A program made the position numbers and the translations under genes. DNA of 9,910 bases from Planctomycetota bacterium (GTDB lineage Bacteria; Planctomycetota; Phycisphaerae; WQYP01): the NCBI GenBank assembly GCA_021785155.1, contig JAJYGE010000591.1:1-9910 (forward strand). Reading direction: 5' to 3'. This document shows, piece after piece, positions 1-7,460 of the stretch (the first letter of the stretch is position 1; each line of letters starts with the position of its first letter). Under the pieces are notes generated by a model. The model worked only from the letters and a program-made list of their open reading frames with translations. It was not told the DNA's origin and did not search any database.

Positions 1-1
1 T

Positions 2-1528
2 TCATCCGTACTGCGTGCTCTGGCTGGCCGAATGCCCTTGATTGCTCATAAAAAGCAGGGCAACAAAATTTTGGATGTGGCCCTCCATGACGTCGCCATT
101 GGAGACGAATTGCAGGTGTTTCCGCATGAGCTTTGTCCAGTGGATGGCGTGGTCACCGCGGGTCATGGCGTAATGGATGAAGCCTATTTGACCGGTGAGC
201 CTTTCAAAATTTCCAAAACGCCCGGTTCAAATGTGCTTTCCGGATCAATCAATGGCCAGAGTGTATTGGATATTAGGGCCACGAAATTGGCAATTGATTC
301 ACGCTACGCCAAGATCATGCGCGTGATGCAGGCCAGCGAGCATGACCGTCCGCAACTGCGCCGTCTGGGTGATCAACTGGGAGCCTTTTACACGCCTCTG
401 GCTGTGGCCGTGGCGATTCTTGCGTGGCTCATCAGCGGTCAGCCGGTGCGCTTTCTTGCGGTATTGGTCATCGCTACGCCATGCCCGTTGCTAATTGCCA
501 TTCCCGTGGCCATTATTGGAGCCATTTCACTCTCGGCCCGGCGGGGAATTATTATTAAAAAGCCGGTAGTGCTGGAACAGGTTGAAGCGTGCCGCACCAT
601 TATTTTTGACAAGACTGGAACACTGACTTATGGCGAACCGAGCCTTGCGGCCGTGCACAGCAAGCCCGGCATCGATGGCAATGAAAGTCTCATGTTCGCT
701 GCCAGCCTGGAGCGTTATTCCAAACATCCGCTGGCCGGGGCGATTGTCAAAGCAGCGGCGGATGCCGGCCTGTCACAACGCGAGGCTACCGCAATCAGCG
801 AACCACCGGGTGCTGGACTTACCGGTACTATTGATGGCCATCAGGTTGAAATTACCAGCCGTCGCAAACTCTTAGACCGTGATCCCTCCGCTCAGTCATT
901 TCTGCCGCCGCATGGTGACGGTTTGGAATGTTTGGTCATCATTGACGGTGCGTATACCGCGAGCTTTCAGTTTCGCGATGAGCCACGGGCGGATGGCGTC
1001 TCATTTGTCAAACATCTGGGTCCCCGGCACCGTTTTGACCGCCTCATGCTTGTATCCGGAGATAGGGAATCTGAAGTGCGCTATCTGGCCGATCGCGTGG
1101 GTATATCGGAAGTGTATTCCGGCCAAACGCCCGAAGAGAAGCTCAATATCGTCAAAGCCGAAACGCATAAAGCCCGCACACTTTACATCGGTGACGGCAT
1201 AAACGATGCACCGGCGCTGATGGCGGCTACGGTGGGGGTGGCGCTGGGGCAGAACAGTGAAATAACTACTGAGGCTGCCGGTGCTGTTATTATGGACAGC
1301 TCGTTAAAAAAAGTGGATGAGTTTTTTCACATCAGCCGTCGGATGAGAAATGTGGCCCTGCAAAGCGCCTTGGGCGGCATGGCCTTAAGCATCATCGGGA
1401 TGGTGCTGGCATCCTTTGGCCTATTACCACCGGTGGCCGGGGCGGTTTCCCAGGAGTTTATCGATCTGCTGGCCGTACTTAATGCGTTGCGTGCGGCTCT
1501 GCCGCCCAAAGCGCTCACGGATTTTTAG
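2..1528 (+). CDS. Heavy-metal translocating P1B-type ATPase (5' partial)
   Basis: An inner-membrane pump that uses ATP to move metal ions, by family normally out of the cytoplasm. The reading frame is open to the left edge, and the codons before the first ATG (32) read as family sequence ([10 protein letters not shown]), so ATG 32 is internal and the N-terminus is missing. Numbering from ATG 32: actuator TGEP at 54-57; a membrane pair at about 117-135 and 140-166 carrying the metal-site motif TPCP at 149-152; phosphorylation motif DKTGT with Asp193; the P1B-specific HP dipeptide at 232-233 in the nucleotide-binding domain; hinge GDGINDAP at 387-394; last helices at about 441-490 ending VSQEFID then LNALRAA. 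All catalytic motifs are intact. The intramembrane motif is TPC, not the CPC of copper and zinc/cadmium pumps or the SPC of P1B-4, and the last helix has QEFID where P1B-4 pumps have HEGGT. The metal therefore cannot be assigned. No metal-responsive regulator is visible. Confidence 0.94.
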   Translation, partial: SSVLRALAGRMPLIAHKKQGNKILDVALHDVAIGDELQVFPHELCPVDGVVTAGHGVMDEAYLTGEPFKISKTPGSNVLSGSINGQSVLDIRATKLAIDSRYAKIMRVMQASEHDRPQLRRLGDQLGAFYTPLAVAVAILAWLISGQPVRFLAVLVIATPCPLLIAIPVAIIGAISLSARRGIIIKKPVVLEQVEACRTIIFDKTGTLTYGEPSLAAVHSKPGIDGNESLMFAASLERYSKHPLAGAIVKAAADAGLSQREATAISEPPGAGLTGTIDGHQVEITSRRKLLDRDPSAQSFLPPHGDGLECLVIIDGAYTASFQFRDEPRADGVSFVKHLGPRHRFDRLMLVSGDRESEVRYLADRVGISEVYSGQTPEEKLNIVKAETHKARTLYIGDGINDAPALMAATVGVALGQNSEITTEAAGAVIMDSSLKKVDEFFHISRRMRNVALQSALGGMALSIIGMVLASFGLLPPVAGAVSQEFIDLLAVLNALRAALPPKALTDF

Positions 1529-1704
1529 TTATCGCACCCTCCAGGATCATGCACCCAAATAGAACGCAAGACCGATAATTCTTCGCCCTTCGCTGTGAAC
1601 GTCCCAAAAGTAATATGTTCTGAATTATCCGCGCTCTTATGCCGATATGAACAGTTGCCTCTGCGCTGTTGGCTGGATTTATTGGCCACGCAGAAACTCC
1701 TTGC

Positions 1705-1708
1705 GAGG
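1705..1708 (+). promoter_or_regulatory. Ribosome binding site (GAGG) choosing the prepilin-like start
   Basis: GAGG lies 7 bases before ATG 1716 and 4 bases before ATG 1713. It favours ATG 1716 over the in-frame ATG at 1647, which has no recognisable Shine-Dalgarno sequence. Confidence 0.5.
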
Positions 1709-1715
1709 CTTAATG

Positions 1716-2618
1716 ATGTGCCAAAGAAATCAACGCGATGCCATAAAATACGCTAAGAAACTGCTTCCATTTTGCTCCATCAAAGCAAATGATCGCCGGG
1801 GCGTTCGCGGTTTTTCTCTCATCGAAATACTTGTGGTCATGCTGATTATTGTGATTCTGATTTCCATTCTGTTGCCGGCGATCTCGCGGGCCAGAGAATT
1901 GGCGCGTTCAGCCGCCTGCGCGGCGACATTACGCAGTTTGGGACAGGTCACATTGTTGTACATCAATCAATCGCAAGGTGTTTTACCGTATGGAACCTAC
2001 GGTAATCCAGCTTTCCCCGTCAGTTCTTTTCATTCGTATTTTGGCGAGTGGGCGAATCTCGATTTTTATCTTTTAGTCGGTCCGCCGGTGCCGGAGACCA
2101 ATAACGGTGTTATCGGGCAGAATATTCCTGCTGATCTCGCGGATAAATGGGATTCGATATTCTGGTGCCCGGATCGGCAAGAACCGATGACAACACTCTG
2201 GGGACTTAATTACGCCGCCAATCCCAACGTATTTCTTGTTCCGATTACCAATCCCGTGACGGGCAATGCTCTGAACCAAAGTCTCAATTACAGTGCGATT
2301 CCCGACCCGGCGCAAGTTATCGAAATTGGCGACACCAACCAGAGTTTTCCCGGTGGAAATTGCGCTTCATTTTTGTTCTCATGGACGCCCGCGCAATTGT
2401 CCTGGCAATATGGCAGCTACACCAATTCAACGGTTATACCTGCGAATCCCGGAAATACCGATGCCACCACAGTGATCATCAACCATCAGGGCTTGCGCTA
2501 TCGGCACAATTCCTATACACCCACCACTGGCGATGCCAACGCGGCATTTTGTGATGGCCACGTTGAATCCATTCCACAAAATGGCCTGCATGTGTTAAAT
2601 GTCCTTCCCTCAAATTAG
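1716..2618 (+). CDS. Prepilin-like protein with N-terminal methylation/cleavage motif (type II secretion pseudopilin superfamily)
   Basis: An exported protein with a class III (type IV pilin-like) signal. A basic stretch RRGVRG is followed by FSLIEILVVMLIIVILISIL: the prepilin peptidase would cut between Gly32 and Phe33, with the usual Glu at mature position +5 and a long hydrophobic helix. The helix runs into ARELARSAACAATLRSLGQ, as in planctomycete-type pseudopilins. Further on there is a WCPDRQ element, and near the C-terminus CDGHVES (Asp280-Gly281-His282), resembling the H-X9-DG signature of that family. Here the spacing from His264 to DG is 15 residues, an apparent 6-residue insertion. 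I chose ATG 1716 because GAGG lies 7 bases upstream; ATG 1713 or the in-frame ATG 1647 are possible but give still longer leaders. It stands alone, with no secretion ATPase or other pilins nearby, which is common for this expanded family. Its exact role (pseudopilus subunit or surface protein) is unknown. Confidence 0.9.
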   Translation: MCQRNQRDAIKYAKKLLPFCSIKANDRRGVRGFSLIEILVVMLIIVILISILLPAISRARELARSAACAATLRSLGQVTLLYINQSQGVLPYGTYGNPAFPVSSFHSYFGEWANLDFYLLVGPPVPETNNGVIGQNIPADLADKWDSIFWCPDRQEPMTTLWGLNYAANPNVFLVPITNPVTGNALNQSLNYSAIPDPAQVIEIGDTNQSFPGGNCASFLFSWTPAQLSWQYGSYTNSTVIPANPGNTDATTVIINHQGLRYRHNSYTPTTGDANAAFCDGHVESIPQNGLHVLNVLPSN

Positions 2619-2764
2619 AAATCGATATCTCGTTGTCTTCCGGCACGATTCGGACCTGCCGCCGCGTATGTTGAAAAAAGTATCTCTTGAGAACTGGAAC
2701 GCCAGCGTGTCACATTCAAAATTGACACCATGTCGCTTTTACGTTTTTGAAGTAAATAAAACAT

Positions 2765-2787
2765 GGCCGCGCCAATCCGGCTTTTTT
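2765..2787 (+). terminator. Weak terminator-like hairpin with T tract
   Basis: GCCG (2766-2769) can pair with CGGC (2778-2781) around an 8-base loop, directly followed by six T residues (2782-2787). The stem is only 4 bp, plus a possible G-T pair, so it is weak. Its position about 150 bases after the prepilin-like gene and before the next gene suits a transcription end, but it could be chance. Confidence 0.3.
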
Positions 2788-2823
2788 CTCGACTTGGTAT
2801 GCCCCGAAAATGTGATTTCGCGT

Positions 2824-2829
2824 TACAAT
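2824..2829 (+). promoter_or_regulatory. Possible -10 element (TACAAT) before the DUF192-led operon
   Basis: TACAAT matches the sigma-70 -10 consensus TATAAT at five of six positions and lies 36 bases before ATG 2865. No good -35 box sits at 16-18 bases; the TTGGTA at 2794-2799 is 24 bases away. A consensus TTGACA at 2722-2727 has only a poor -10 at the right distance. This is a weak prediction. If real, transcription would begin too close to ATG 2841 for that start to carry a leader, which favours ATG 2865. Confidence 0.25.
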
Positions 2830-2864
2830 AACCACCGTGGATGTTGGTTGTCAGGATGTACTGG

Positions 2865-3416
2865 ATGAAATCCAATAATGTGTTATCTATATGCCGGGGT
2901 GCGTGCCGGTTGGGGAGGTGGGGCACTGTTCCTGCGATGCTGGCATTAATCGTCTTAACAGTTTATCTGGCAGGGTACGCCGGACCGGTGCGCGGCGGAA
3001 CCGCCCGATACCCAAAACTGCCGATTGTCAATGTGAAACTCGGTAATAAAACAGTTAAACTCTGGGTTGCGGCTTGCGCGCGCACGCGGGATCGCGGTTT
3101 AATGTTTATTCGTAAAATGCCGGACGATCGTGGCATGTTGTTTGTTTTCCACCACCCCGGACCGGTGACCTTTTGGATGAAGCACACCCTGATTCCGCTG
3201 GACTTGCTGTTTCTTAATGAGCATGGGGTCATCGTCCGGCATTACACCATGCAACCGGATAACGGAAAAAAGCTGTATCCCAGCGGGCAGGCAATTCGCT
3301 TTGCCATTGAACTCAATGCGGGAGCATTTAAGCAACTGCGGTTACACAATGCCATGCAAATACACATTCCAACATTGCCCGCGGCCCTACCGCTTAAGCC
3401 AACTGGCGCGTCATGA
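2865..3416 (+). CDS. DUF192 family protein, exported or membrane-anchored
   Basis: A small protein of the DUF192 family (about 110-residue beta-rich domain, function not established). Counting from ATG 2865 (183 aa), a basic N-terminus is followed by a hydrophobic stretch at about 22-38 and small residues around 40-47, which reads as a signal peptide or anchor. The mature part would therefore be outside the cytoplasm. The DUF192 signature follows in order: VAACARTRDRGLMF with GLM at 78-80, MLFVF at 91-95, FWMKHT at 103-108, IPLDLLFL at 110-117, and ELNAG at 149-153. FWMKHT replaces the more common FWMKNT. ATG 2865 is preceded by AGG at 2853-2855 with 9-base spacing; ATG 2841 and 2856 are alternatives that would only lengthen the leader. 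It is the first gene of the co-directional run through the NIF3-family gene and lies 13 bases before the next one. Family assignment is firm; function is unknown. Confidence 0.9.
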   Translation: MKSNNVLSICRGACRLGRWGTVPAMLALIVLTVYLAGYAGPVRGGTARYPKLPIVNVKLGNKTVKLWVAACARTRDRGLMFIRKMPDDRGMLFVFHHPGPVTFWMKHTLIPLDLLFLNEHGVIVRHYTMQPDNGKKLYPSGQAIRFAIELNAGAFKQLRLHNAMQIHIPTLPAALPLKPTGAS

Positions 3417-3419
3417 TCC

Positions 3420-3424
3420 GGAGG
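3420..3424 (+). promoter_or_regulatory. Strong ribosome binding site (GGAGG) for the gene at 3430
   Basis: GGAGG lies 5 bases before ATG 3430, immediately after the stop codon of the DUF192 gene (3414-3416). It decides the start: the frame stays open back to ATG 3217, but that upstream part overlaps the DUF192 coding region in another frame and has no comparable site. Confidence 0.7.
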
Positions 3425-3429
3425 CCTTT

Positions 3430-4263
3430 ATGAAAACAACATCCACCTCCAGTCGTCTTCGCAGACGCTCTTTATTCCTCGGCGGGCGTTACCGGCCAAA
3501 ATCAACGACAAGCTGGTTGTTGGCGGTACTAATCCTCGTCGGATTGATTATCGCCGCCATTGCCGCGTTGATGATTCTACCGCCGTACTGGTATCGTCCG
3601 ATTCATACCATGAATGATGCGGTATACAATCAGGCTGATCATGCGCAGGCCTCACTGATGGCGTTAAGGAATAAATTGCGAAACCCGCATCCGGGTGCCA
3701 TTACATGGACGATTACCCAGCGTGAAATAAACAGCCTCTTGGCGGTTGCCTATGGCGTACCGAAAAAATCGAAAACGCAGCACAATCCCGGTGGCTTAAC
3801 GGATCCCTACGTCCGGTTTACGGACAATCAAATCACCTTCGCCGCCCAGGACAGCCGCGTACCGGGAAATGCGGTTGCGAGCGTGGGCGTTAATGTGAAA
3901 TTAACTCCCGCGGGCGGTTCGCCACCGCAGGCCACAATCACCATAAATTCTCTGCGGATCGGTAACTTTCCCTTGCCCCCATCGCTGCTGACAGATCGGT
4001 TGAAAGCGGTGCTGCCGCGCCTGTCCCCGGTGGTGCAAAAAATTATTAATGTTTATGCCGGGCCGCGTTACGCCCGCGCTGCTACGCCGCAAATTGTTAA
4101 TTCCGTTGCGGCAATATTTTCCGGAAAACCGTTTCCTGCGGAGCTTCGATTGAATCACCGGAAACTGGTTATTGACAAGCTTGTCATTCGCGGGCCTTCC
4201 GTTGATGCTTCTGGCCGGCGACGGCCTGCAGCGCTTACTTTTGAACTTGTGCCGGAACCATAG
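3430..4263 (+). CDS. Unrecognised single-pass membrane protein (faint YpmS/DUF2140-like layout)
   Basis: I do not recognise this 277-residue protein with confidence. It has a short, very basic cytoplasmic head (RLRRRS; RYRPKS), one transmembrane helix at about 29-50, then PPYWYRP and a domain of about 220 residues that should sit outside the cytoplasm. That domain has a helix-like segment (79-90), ITWTITQREINSLLA (91-105), then beta-type alternation with VRFTDNQITFAA (128-139) and VASVGVNVKL (149-158), and a conserved-looking ITINSLRIGNFPLPPSLL (170-187). The order 'TM helix, T.t..EiNsLL, beta strands, l.iGnfplP' recalls the YpmS/DUF2140 family of membrane-anchored proteins. This is a resemblance of layout, not a firm assignment. 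No catalytic motif or cysteine pair is visible. It lies 13 bases after the DUF192 gene and 62 bases before rsmA, in the same direction, so it is probably co-transcribed. Confidence 0.75.
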   Translation: MKTTSTSSRLRRRSLFLGGRYRPKSTTSWLLAVLILVGLIIAAIAALMILPPYWYRPIHTMNDAVYNQADHAQASLMALRNKLRNPHPGAITWTITQREINSLLAVAYGVPKKSKTQHNPGGLTDPYVRFTDNQITFAAQDSRVPGNAVASVGVNVKLTPAGGSPPQATITINSLRIGNFPLPPSLLTDRLKAVLPRLSPVVQKIINVYAGPRYARAATPQIVNSVAAIFSGKPFPAELRLNHRKLVIDKLVIRGPSVDASGRRRPAALTFELVPEP

Positions 4264-4325
4264 CATATTCCGGGCCGATCAAAGCACCTTGAACATCCGC
4301 TGGTATAACGGTTTGGAACGCATCG

Positions 4326-5234
4326 ATGCAACGAAAAGAAATTGAAGAAATCCTGGCCGCCGCGGGCACACGACCCACGCGACGCCTTGGCCAGCACTTT
4401 ATGATGCAACCACGGGTGCTCGATCAGATCATCGCTGCCGCTGGTCTAACGAGCGAAGATATTGTTTTGGAAGTGGGACCCGGACCGGGCAACTTGACAT
4501 CCCGCCTCTCACCGCTTGTCCACGCGGTCTTGGCCGTAGACCTTGATGCTCCGTTATTGGCGGCTGCTTCGCAGTATTGGGAAAAGTTGTCCAATGTGCG
4601 CTGGATAACCGCCGATGTGCTGGCGGGCAAGCATTGCCTGAATCCTCTGGTGATCAACGCTTTGCATGCACTTAAACCGATGGCATCCGCCGGTGCTGTA
4701 AAACTCGTGTCCAATCTTCCCTATAATGTCGCCAGTCCGCTGATCGTCGATATTCTTGCCGCCCAATGCGTTGCTGCTTCAGAGGATAGTGCCAATGGTA
4801 ACGTGAACTTTGAGCGTCTTGTCTTTACCGTGCAGTGGGAAGTTGGACAACGCATGAGGGCCGTACCGGGGACTGAACATTACGGATCGCTTTCGGTATT
4901 AATTTCGTTAATGGCCAATGTGGAAGTGCTGGCAAATATTCCTCCCGGTGCATTCTGGCCGCCTCCCAAAGTCAAATCCGCGCTGGTGCGAATTATTCCT
5001 TCTGCGGAGAAATTGCGGCGGATCGGAAATGTTAAACGATTGCAGTGTACGGTATCGAACCTCTTTTCCCATCGCCGGCAAAATATCAGCAATGCCATTC
5101 GCCATTCTTTCGATGCGACGATCGCAGTGCAAGTGCTGGAAAATCTGCGCACCATCGGCTTTGATCCAAAGCGTCGCTCGGAGGCCCTTTCGCCGGACGA
5201 GTTCCTCCAGCTTTCCCAATGCTGGCCGACGTGA
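4326..5234 (+). CDS. rsmA: 16S rRNA (adenine1518-N6/adenine1519-N6)-dimethyltransferase
   Basis: RsmA (KsgA) uses S-adenosylmethionine to dimethylate two adjacent adenines in the loop of helix 45 of 16S rRNA, a late checkpoint of 30S assembly in the cytoplasm. Signatures in order (302 aa): RRLGQHF (19-25); SAM-binding motif I LEVGPGPGNLT (48-58); acidic VDLD (71-74); ITAD (94-97); catalytic motif IV NLPY (130-133); VQWEVGQRM (169-177), with Trp where Lys is usual in QKEV; YGSLSVL (186-192); FWPPPKVKSALVRI (210-223); and the C-terminal LFSHRRQNISNAI (246-258). It is longer than the roughly 270-residue enterobacterial enzyme because of insertions around 101-124 and 149-162. ATG 4326 has GGA 8 bases upstream and gives the expected N-terminus. 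The next gene follows after 30 bases. Loss of this enzyme is known to confer kasugamycin resistance in other bacteria; here it appears intact. Confidence 0.97.
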   Translation: MQRKEIEEILAAAGTRPTRRLGQHFMMQPRVLDQIIAAAGLTSEDIVLEVGPGPGNLTSRLSPLVHAVLAVDLDAPLLAAASQYWEKLSNVRWITADVLAGKHCLNPLVINALHALKPMASAGAVKLVSNLPYNVASPLIVDILAAQCVAASEDSANGNVNFERLVFTVQWEVGQRMRAVPGTEHYGSLSVLISLMANVEVLANIPPGAFWPPPKVKSALVRIIPSAEKLRRIGNVKRLQCTVSNLFSHRRQNISNAIRHSFDATIAVQVLENLRTIGFDPKRRSEALSPDEFLQLSQCWPT

Positions 5235-5264
5235 TATTGTACATATAGACAAGTGAGCTAAAAG

Positions 5265-6188
5265 ATGTCAGATGTTATTGTACTTAATGGTCAGATCACC
5301 CCCGCGGAAGACACCCATATTTCATCTTTTGACGCCGGTTTGCTTCATGGGGCGGGCCTTTTTGAAACCATCCGGGTTCTGCGCGGCACACCATTGAATC
5401 TCGCGGATCATCTTGAGCGGCTTACCGAAAGCGGCCGCTGCCTGGGCATGGATATTCAACTTGATCCTCAGATCACGACCGGCTGGATATCCGATTTGCT
5501 GGAATTGAATAATATCAGTGATGCCCGGGTGCGCATTACCATTAGTCGCGGCGACACCCGCCAAAACGCCGACGAAGCCTTAACCACCGTCGTTTCCGCG
5601 GTTCCCTTTGAACCTTATGCCCCGGCCCTGTATGAAAAGGGGATGGCTGTGATTGTTTCTCGATATGCTCAAAATCCACTTGGGCCGCTGACGGGGCACA
5701 AAACCACCAGCTATTTGGATCGACTCCTGGCCCTGCGCGAGGCCCGCGCTGTTCACGCCGGTGAGGCGCTCTGGTTTACCAGCGCTGATAAACTGCTGGC
5801 CGAAGCCTGTGTCAGTAATGTGTTTATCGTCTTCGCTGATGGCACGGTCGCTACGCCTCCCAGCAGCTTCCCCGTACCGGTCCCCCCGTCTGGCACTGGT
5901 GATGGCAACAGTTTCGCACCGCGCCTGGCATTGCCTGGAATTACGCGTAAGCATATCCTGCGATTATGTGCTGAAAATAATATTCCCGCAGTACAGCAGA
6001 TGATCACCATTCATGATGTGCTTTCCGCCCGGGAAATATTTCTAACCAATGCCATCATGGGTGTAATGCCTGTAACGTATGTTGAACGCCATGCGGTGGC
6101 AGATCAGAAGCCCGGGCCGCTGACACTTCGCCTTGGCGCATTGTATAACGCATTTATTCAGGAGCAGAGCCATGGCCAAGCGCATTAA
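5265..6188 (+). CDS. Class IV PLP-dependent aminotransferase / aminodeoxychorismate lyase-like
   Basis: A fold-type IV pyridoxal-phosphate enzyme (307 aa), the family that includes branched-chain aminotransferase IlvE, D-amino-acid transaminase and 4-amino-4-deoxychorismate lyase PabC. Visible elements: VIVLNGQITP at the N-terminus; SSFDAGLLHGAGLFETIRV (20-38); HLERL (49-53); RITISRG (90-96); the PLP-binding lysine Lys146 in GHKTTSYLDRLLALREA; LLAEACVSNVFIV (177-189) with the family Glu180; GITRKHIL (225-232); and EIFLTNAIMGVMPVTYV (257-273). The FLTNAIMG-PV stretch resembles PabC-type lyases more than IlvE, which would place it in folate synthesis, but residues alone do not settle the substrate. 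A Pro/Gly/Ser-rich insertion sits at about 198-218. The start ATG 5265 has only a weak GTGAG 7 bases upstream. The 3' end overlaps the NIF3-family gene by 17 bases, suggesting translational coupling. Confidence 0.9.
   Translation: MSDVIVLNGQITPAEDTHISSFDAGLLHGAGLFETIRVLRGTPLNLADHLERLTESGRCLGMDIQLDPQITTGWISDLLELNNISDARVRITISRGDTRQNADEALTTVVSAVPFEPYAPALYEKGMAVIVSRYAQNPLGPLTGHKTTSYLDRLLALREARAVHAGEALWFTSADKLLAEACVSNVFIVFADGTVATPPSSFPVPVPPSGTGDGNSFAPRLALPGITRKHILRLCAENNIPAVQQMITIHDVLSAREIFLTNAIMGVMPVTYVERHAVADQKPGPLTLRLGALYNAFIQEQSHGQAH
6161..6164 (+). promoter_or_regulatory. Ribosome binding site (GGAG) inside the upstream gene
   Basis: GGAG lies 7 bases before ATG 6172 and within the last codons of the aminotransferase gene. 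It selects ATG 6172 over the in-frame ATG 6133, and implies that ribosomes finishing the upstream gene can restart here. Confidence 0.6.
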
Positions 6189-7398
6189 GCCGTTCAAGAA
6201 TACTCCTGGCGCGGCACGCAAAAAGCCACCCGCGCGTTATGCCATGGAAGAATATGATGATCCAAACGTCATCGCGACTTTACAAAATATCCTTGATTAT
6301 CTTCAATCCGTTATTCCGCCTCATCTCGCGGAACCTTGGGACAAAGTGGGTTTGCTGGTCGGCCCGCGCCAGGAAGTGCGCGATCGGCAGCAGATTCGGC
6401 ATATTCTTATTGCATTGGATTTAACCCCTGCTGTGCGCGATCAATGCCTCAGCGAATCTATTGATCTACTGATCTGCTATCACCCGCCAATATTTAAATC
6501 GCTTGATCGGCTTTGTGTGCAAGGTGATACGCCCGCTGATCTGGCCATGGAACTGGCTCAAAATAAAGTCTGGATTTACAGCCCGCATACCGCTTTGGAT
6601 GCCGCATCTTTCGGCACCAATGATGTCCTGGCGCAAGCTCTGGGCCTACCACCGCGCGGCTCGCTCATTTTGCGCCAGCCGGCTCTGAAGCACCTGAAAC
6701 TGGTGACCTTTGTGCCGGAGAATCATCTTGAGGAGCTTGCCGCGGCCGTGTTCGACGCCGGGGCTGGAAAAATCGGCAAATTCAGCCGCTACACACAGTG
6801 CAGTTTTCGCACACCTGGTACCGGAACGTTTTTCGGCGACGATTCCACGTCGCCTGCCGTTGGCACCCGAGGACGTATGGAATTCGTTCGCGAGATCCGT
6901 TTTGAAACAATACTTCCTGAAACCCACATTCAGGATGTTGTCGCCGCATTGCGTCGTGTCCATCCCTATGAGGAACCCGCATATGACCTTTTGGTCATGC
7001 AGCCGGAAAAAGGGGAGCCGGGAATGGGCCGCATCGCCGATATACGAACCCAGGAGACATTGGCCAGTCTGGCGCAACGCTGCAAACAGAAGCTTGGCCT
7101 TAAATCTGTTCAGGTTCTGGGCGATGAAAAACGCCGCATCAAAACCGTCGGGATCGTCGCCGGAAGTTGTGGAACCATGCCATTACAACGTGCTGCGGAA
7201 CTTGATTGTGTGATCACCGGTGAATTGAAACATCATGATATGCTGGCGTTTCAAGCCGCCGGCCTCACCGCCATTATGCTCGGTCATGCCGCAAGTGAAA
7301 TGCCCGTACTCTCTTCACTGGTTACCCGTCTGACCGCGGCATTCCCCACCTGTAACCCAGCACTGGCGAAATCGGCCACCATCCTGCGGCAACGATAA
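6172..7398 (+). CDS. NIF3-family (DUF34) dinuclear metal-centre protein with PII-like insert, YqfO type
   Basis: A cytoplasmic protein of the NIF3/DUF34 family, whose members form ring-shaped hexamers with two metal ions per subunit. The annotation 'GTP cyclohydrolase I type 2' is used for some members, but the general function is unsettled. In 408 residues: a basic, low-complexity N-terminal extension (1-30); AEPWDKVGLLVG (53-64); ILIALDLT (78-85); metal motif YHPPIF (103-108), with Tyr where many bacterial members have a first His; SPHTALD (137-143), GTND (148-151). A central insert at about 175-278 carries the PII-like domain signature GKIGKFSRYTQCSF, GTGTF and HPYEEPAYD (264-272). The C-terminal half of the core follows, with VGIVAGSCG (326-334), TGELKHHD (349-356) and GHAASE (371-376) supplying the remaining metal ligands. 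All ligand motifs look intact. ATG 6172 has GGAG 7 bases upstream; it overlaps the previous gene by 17 bases and is the last gene of the run. Confidence 0.95.
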   Translation: MAKRIKPFKNTPGAARKKPPARYAMEEYDDPNVIATLQNILDYLQSVIPPHLAEPWDKVGLLVGPRQEVRDRQQIRHILIALDLTPAVRDQCLSESIDLLICYHPPIFKSLDRLCVQGDTPADLAMELAQNKVWIYSPHTALDAASFGTNDVLAQALGLPPRGSLILRQPALKHLKLVTFVPENHLEELAAAVFDAGAGKIGKFSRYTQCSFRTPGTGTFFGDDSTSPAVGTRGRMEFVREIRFETILPETHIQDVVAALRRVHPYEEPAYDLLVMQPEKGEPGMGRIADIRTQETLASLAQRCKQKLGLKSVQVLGDEKRRIKTVGIVAGSCGTMPLQRAAELDCVITGELKHHDMLAFQAAGLTAIMLGHAASEMPVLSSLVTRLTAAFPTCNPALAKSATILRQR

Positions 7399-7460
7399 AC
7401 AATGCGCGTCATTGGCGGCCCCGGCAAACGATTTGTGGGAAAATACAACGCGTCCCGCTT

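Noticed and set aside
1647..1715. Longer N-terminus for the prepilin-like protein from ATG 1647
   Set aside because: No ribosome binding site, and it would give a 55-residue leader. ATG 1716 with GAGG is better.
2722..2758. TTGACA (2722-2727) with TAAATA (2753-2758) as a promoter
   Set aside because: The spacing is 25 bases, far from the 16-18 expected. The hexamer at correct distance (TTTTGA) is a poor -10.
2615..2926. Minus-strand open frame of 103 codons in the gap before the DUF192 gene
   Set aside because: No recognisable motif or start signal, and it runs into the DUF192 coding region; no reason to prefer it over chance.
3217..3429. In-frame upstream extension of the 3430 gene to ATG 3217
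   Set aside because: It overlaps the conserved DUF192 coding region in another frame and has no start signal, whereas ATG 3430 has GGAGG at 5-base spacing.
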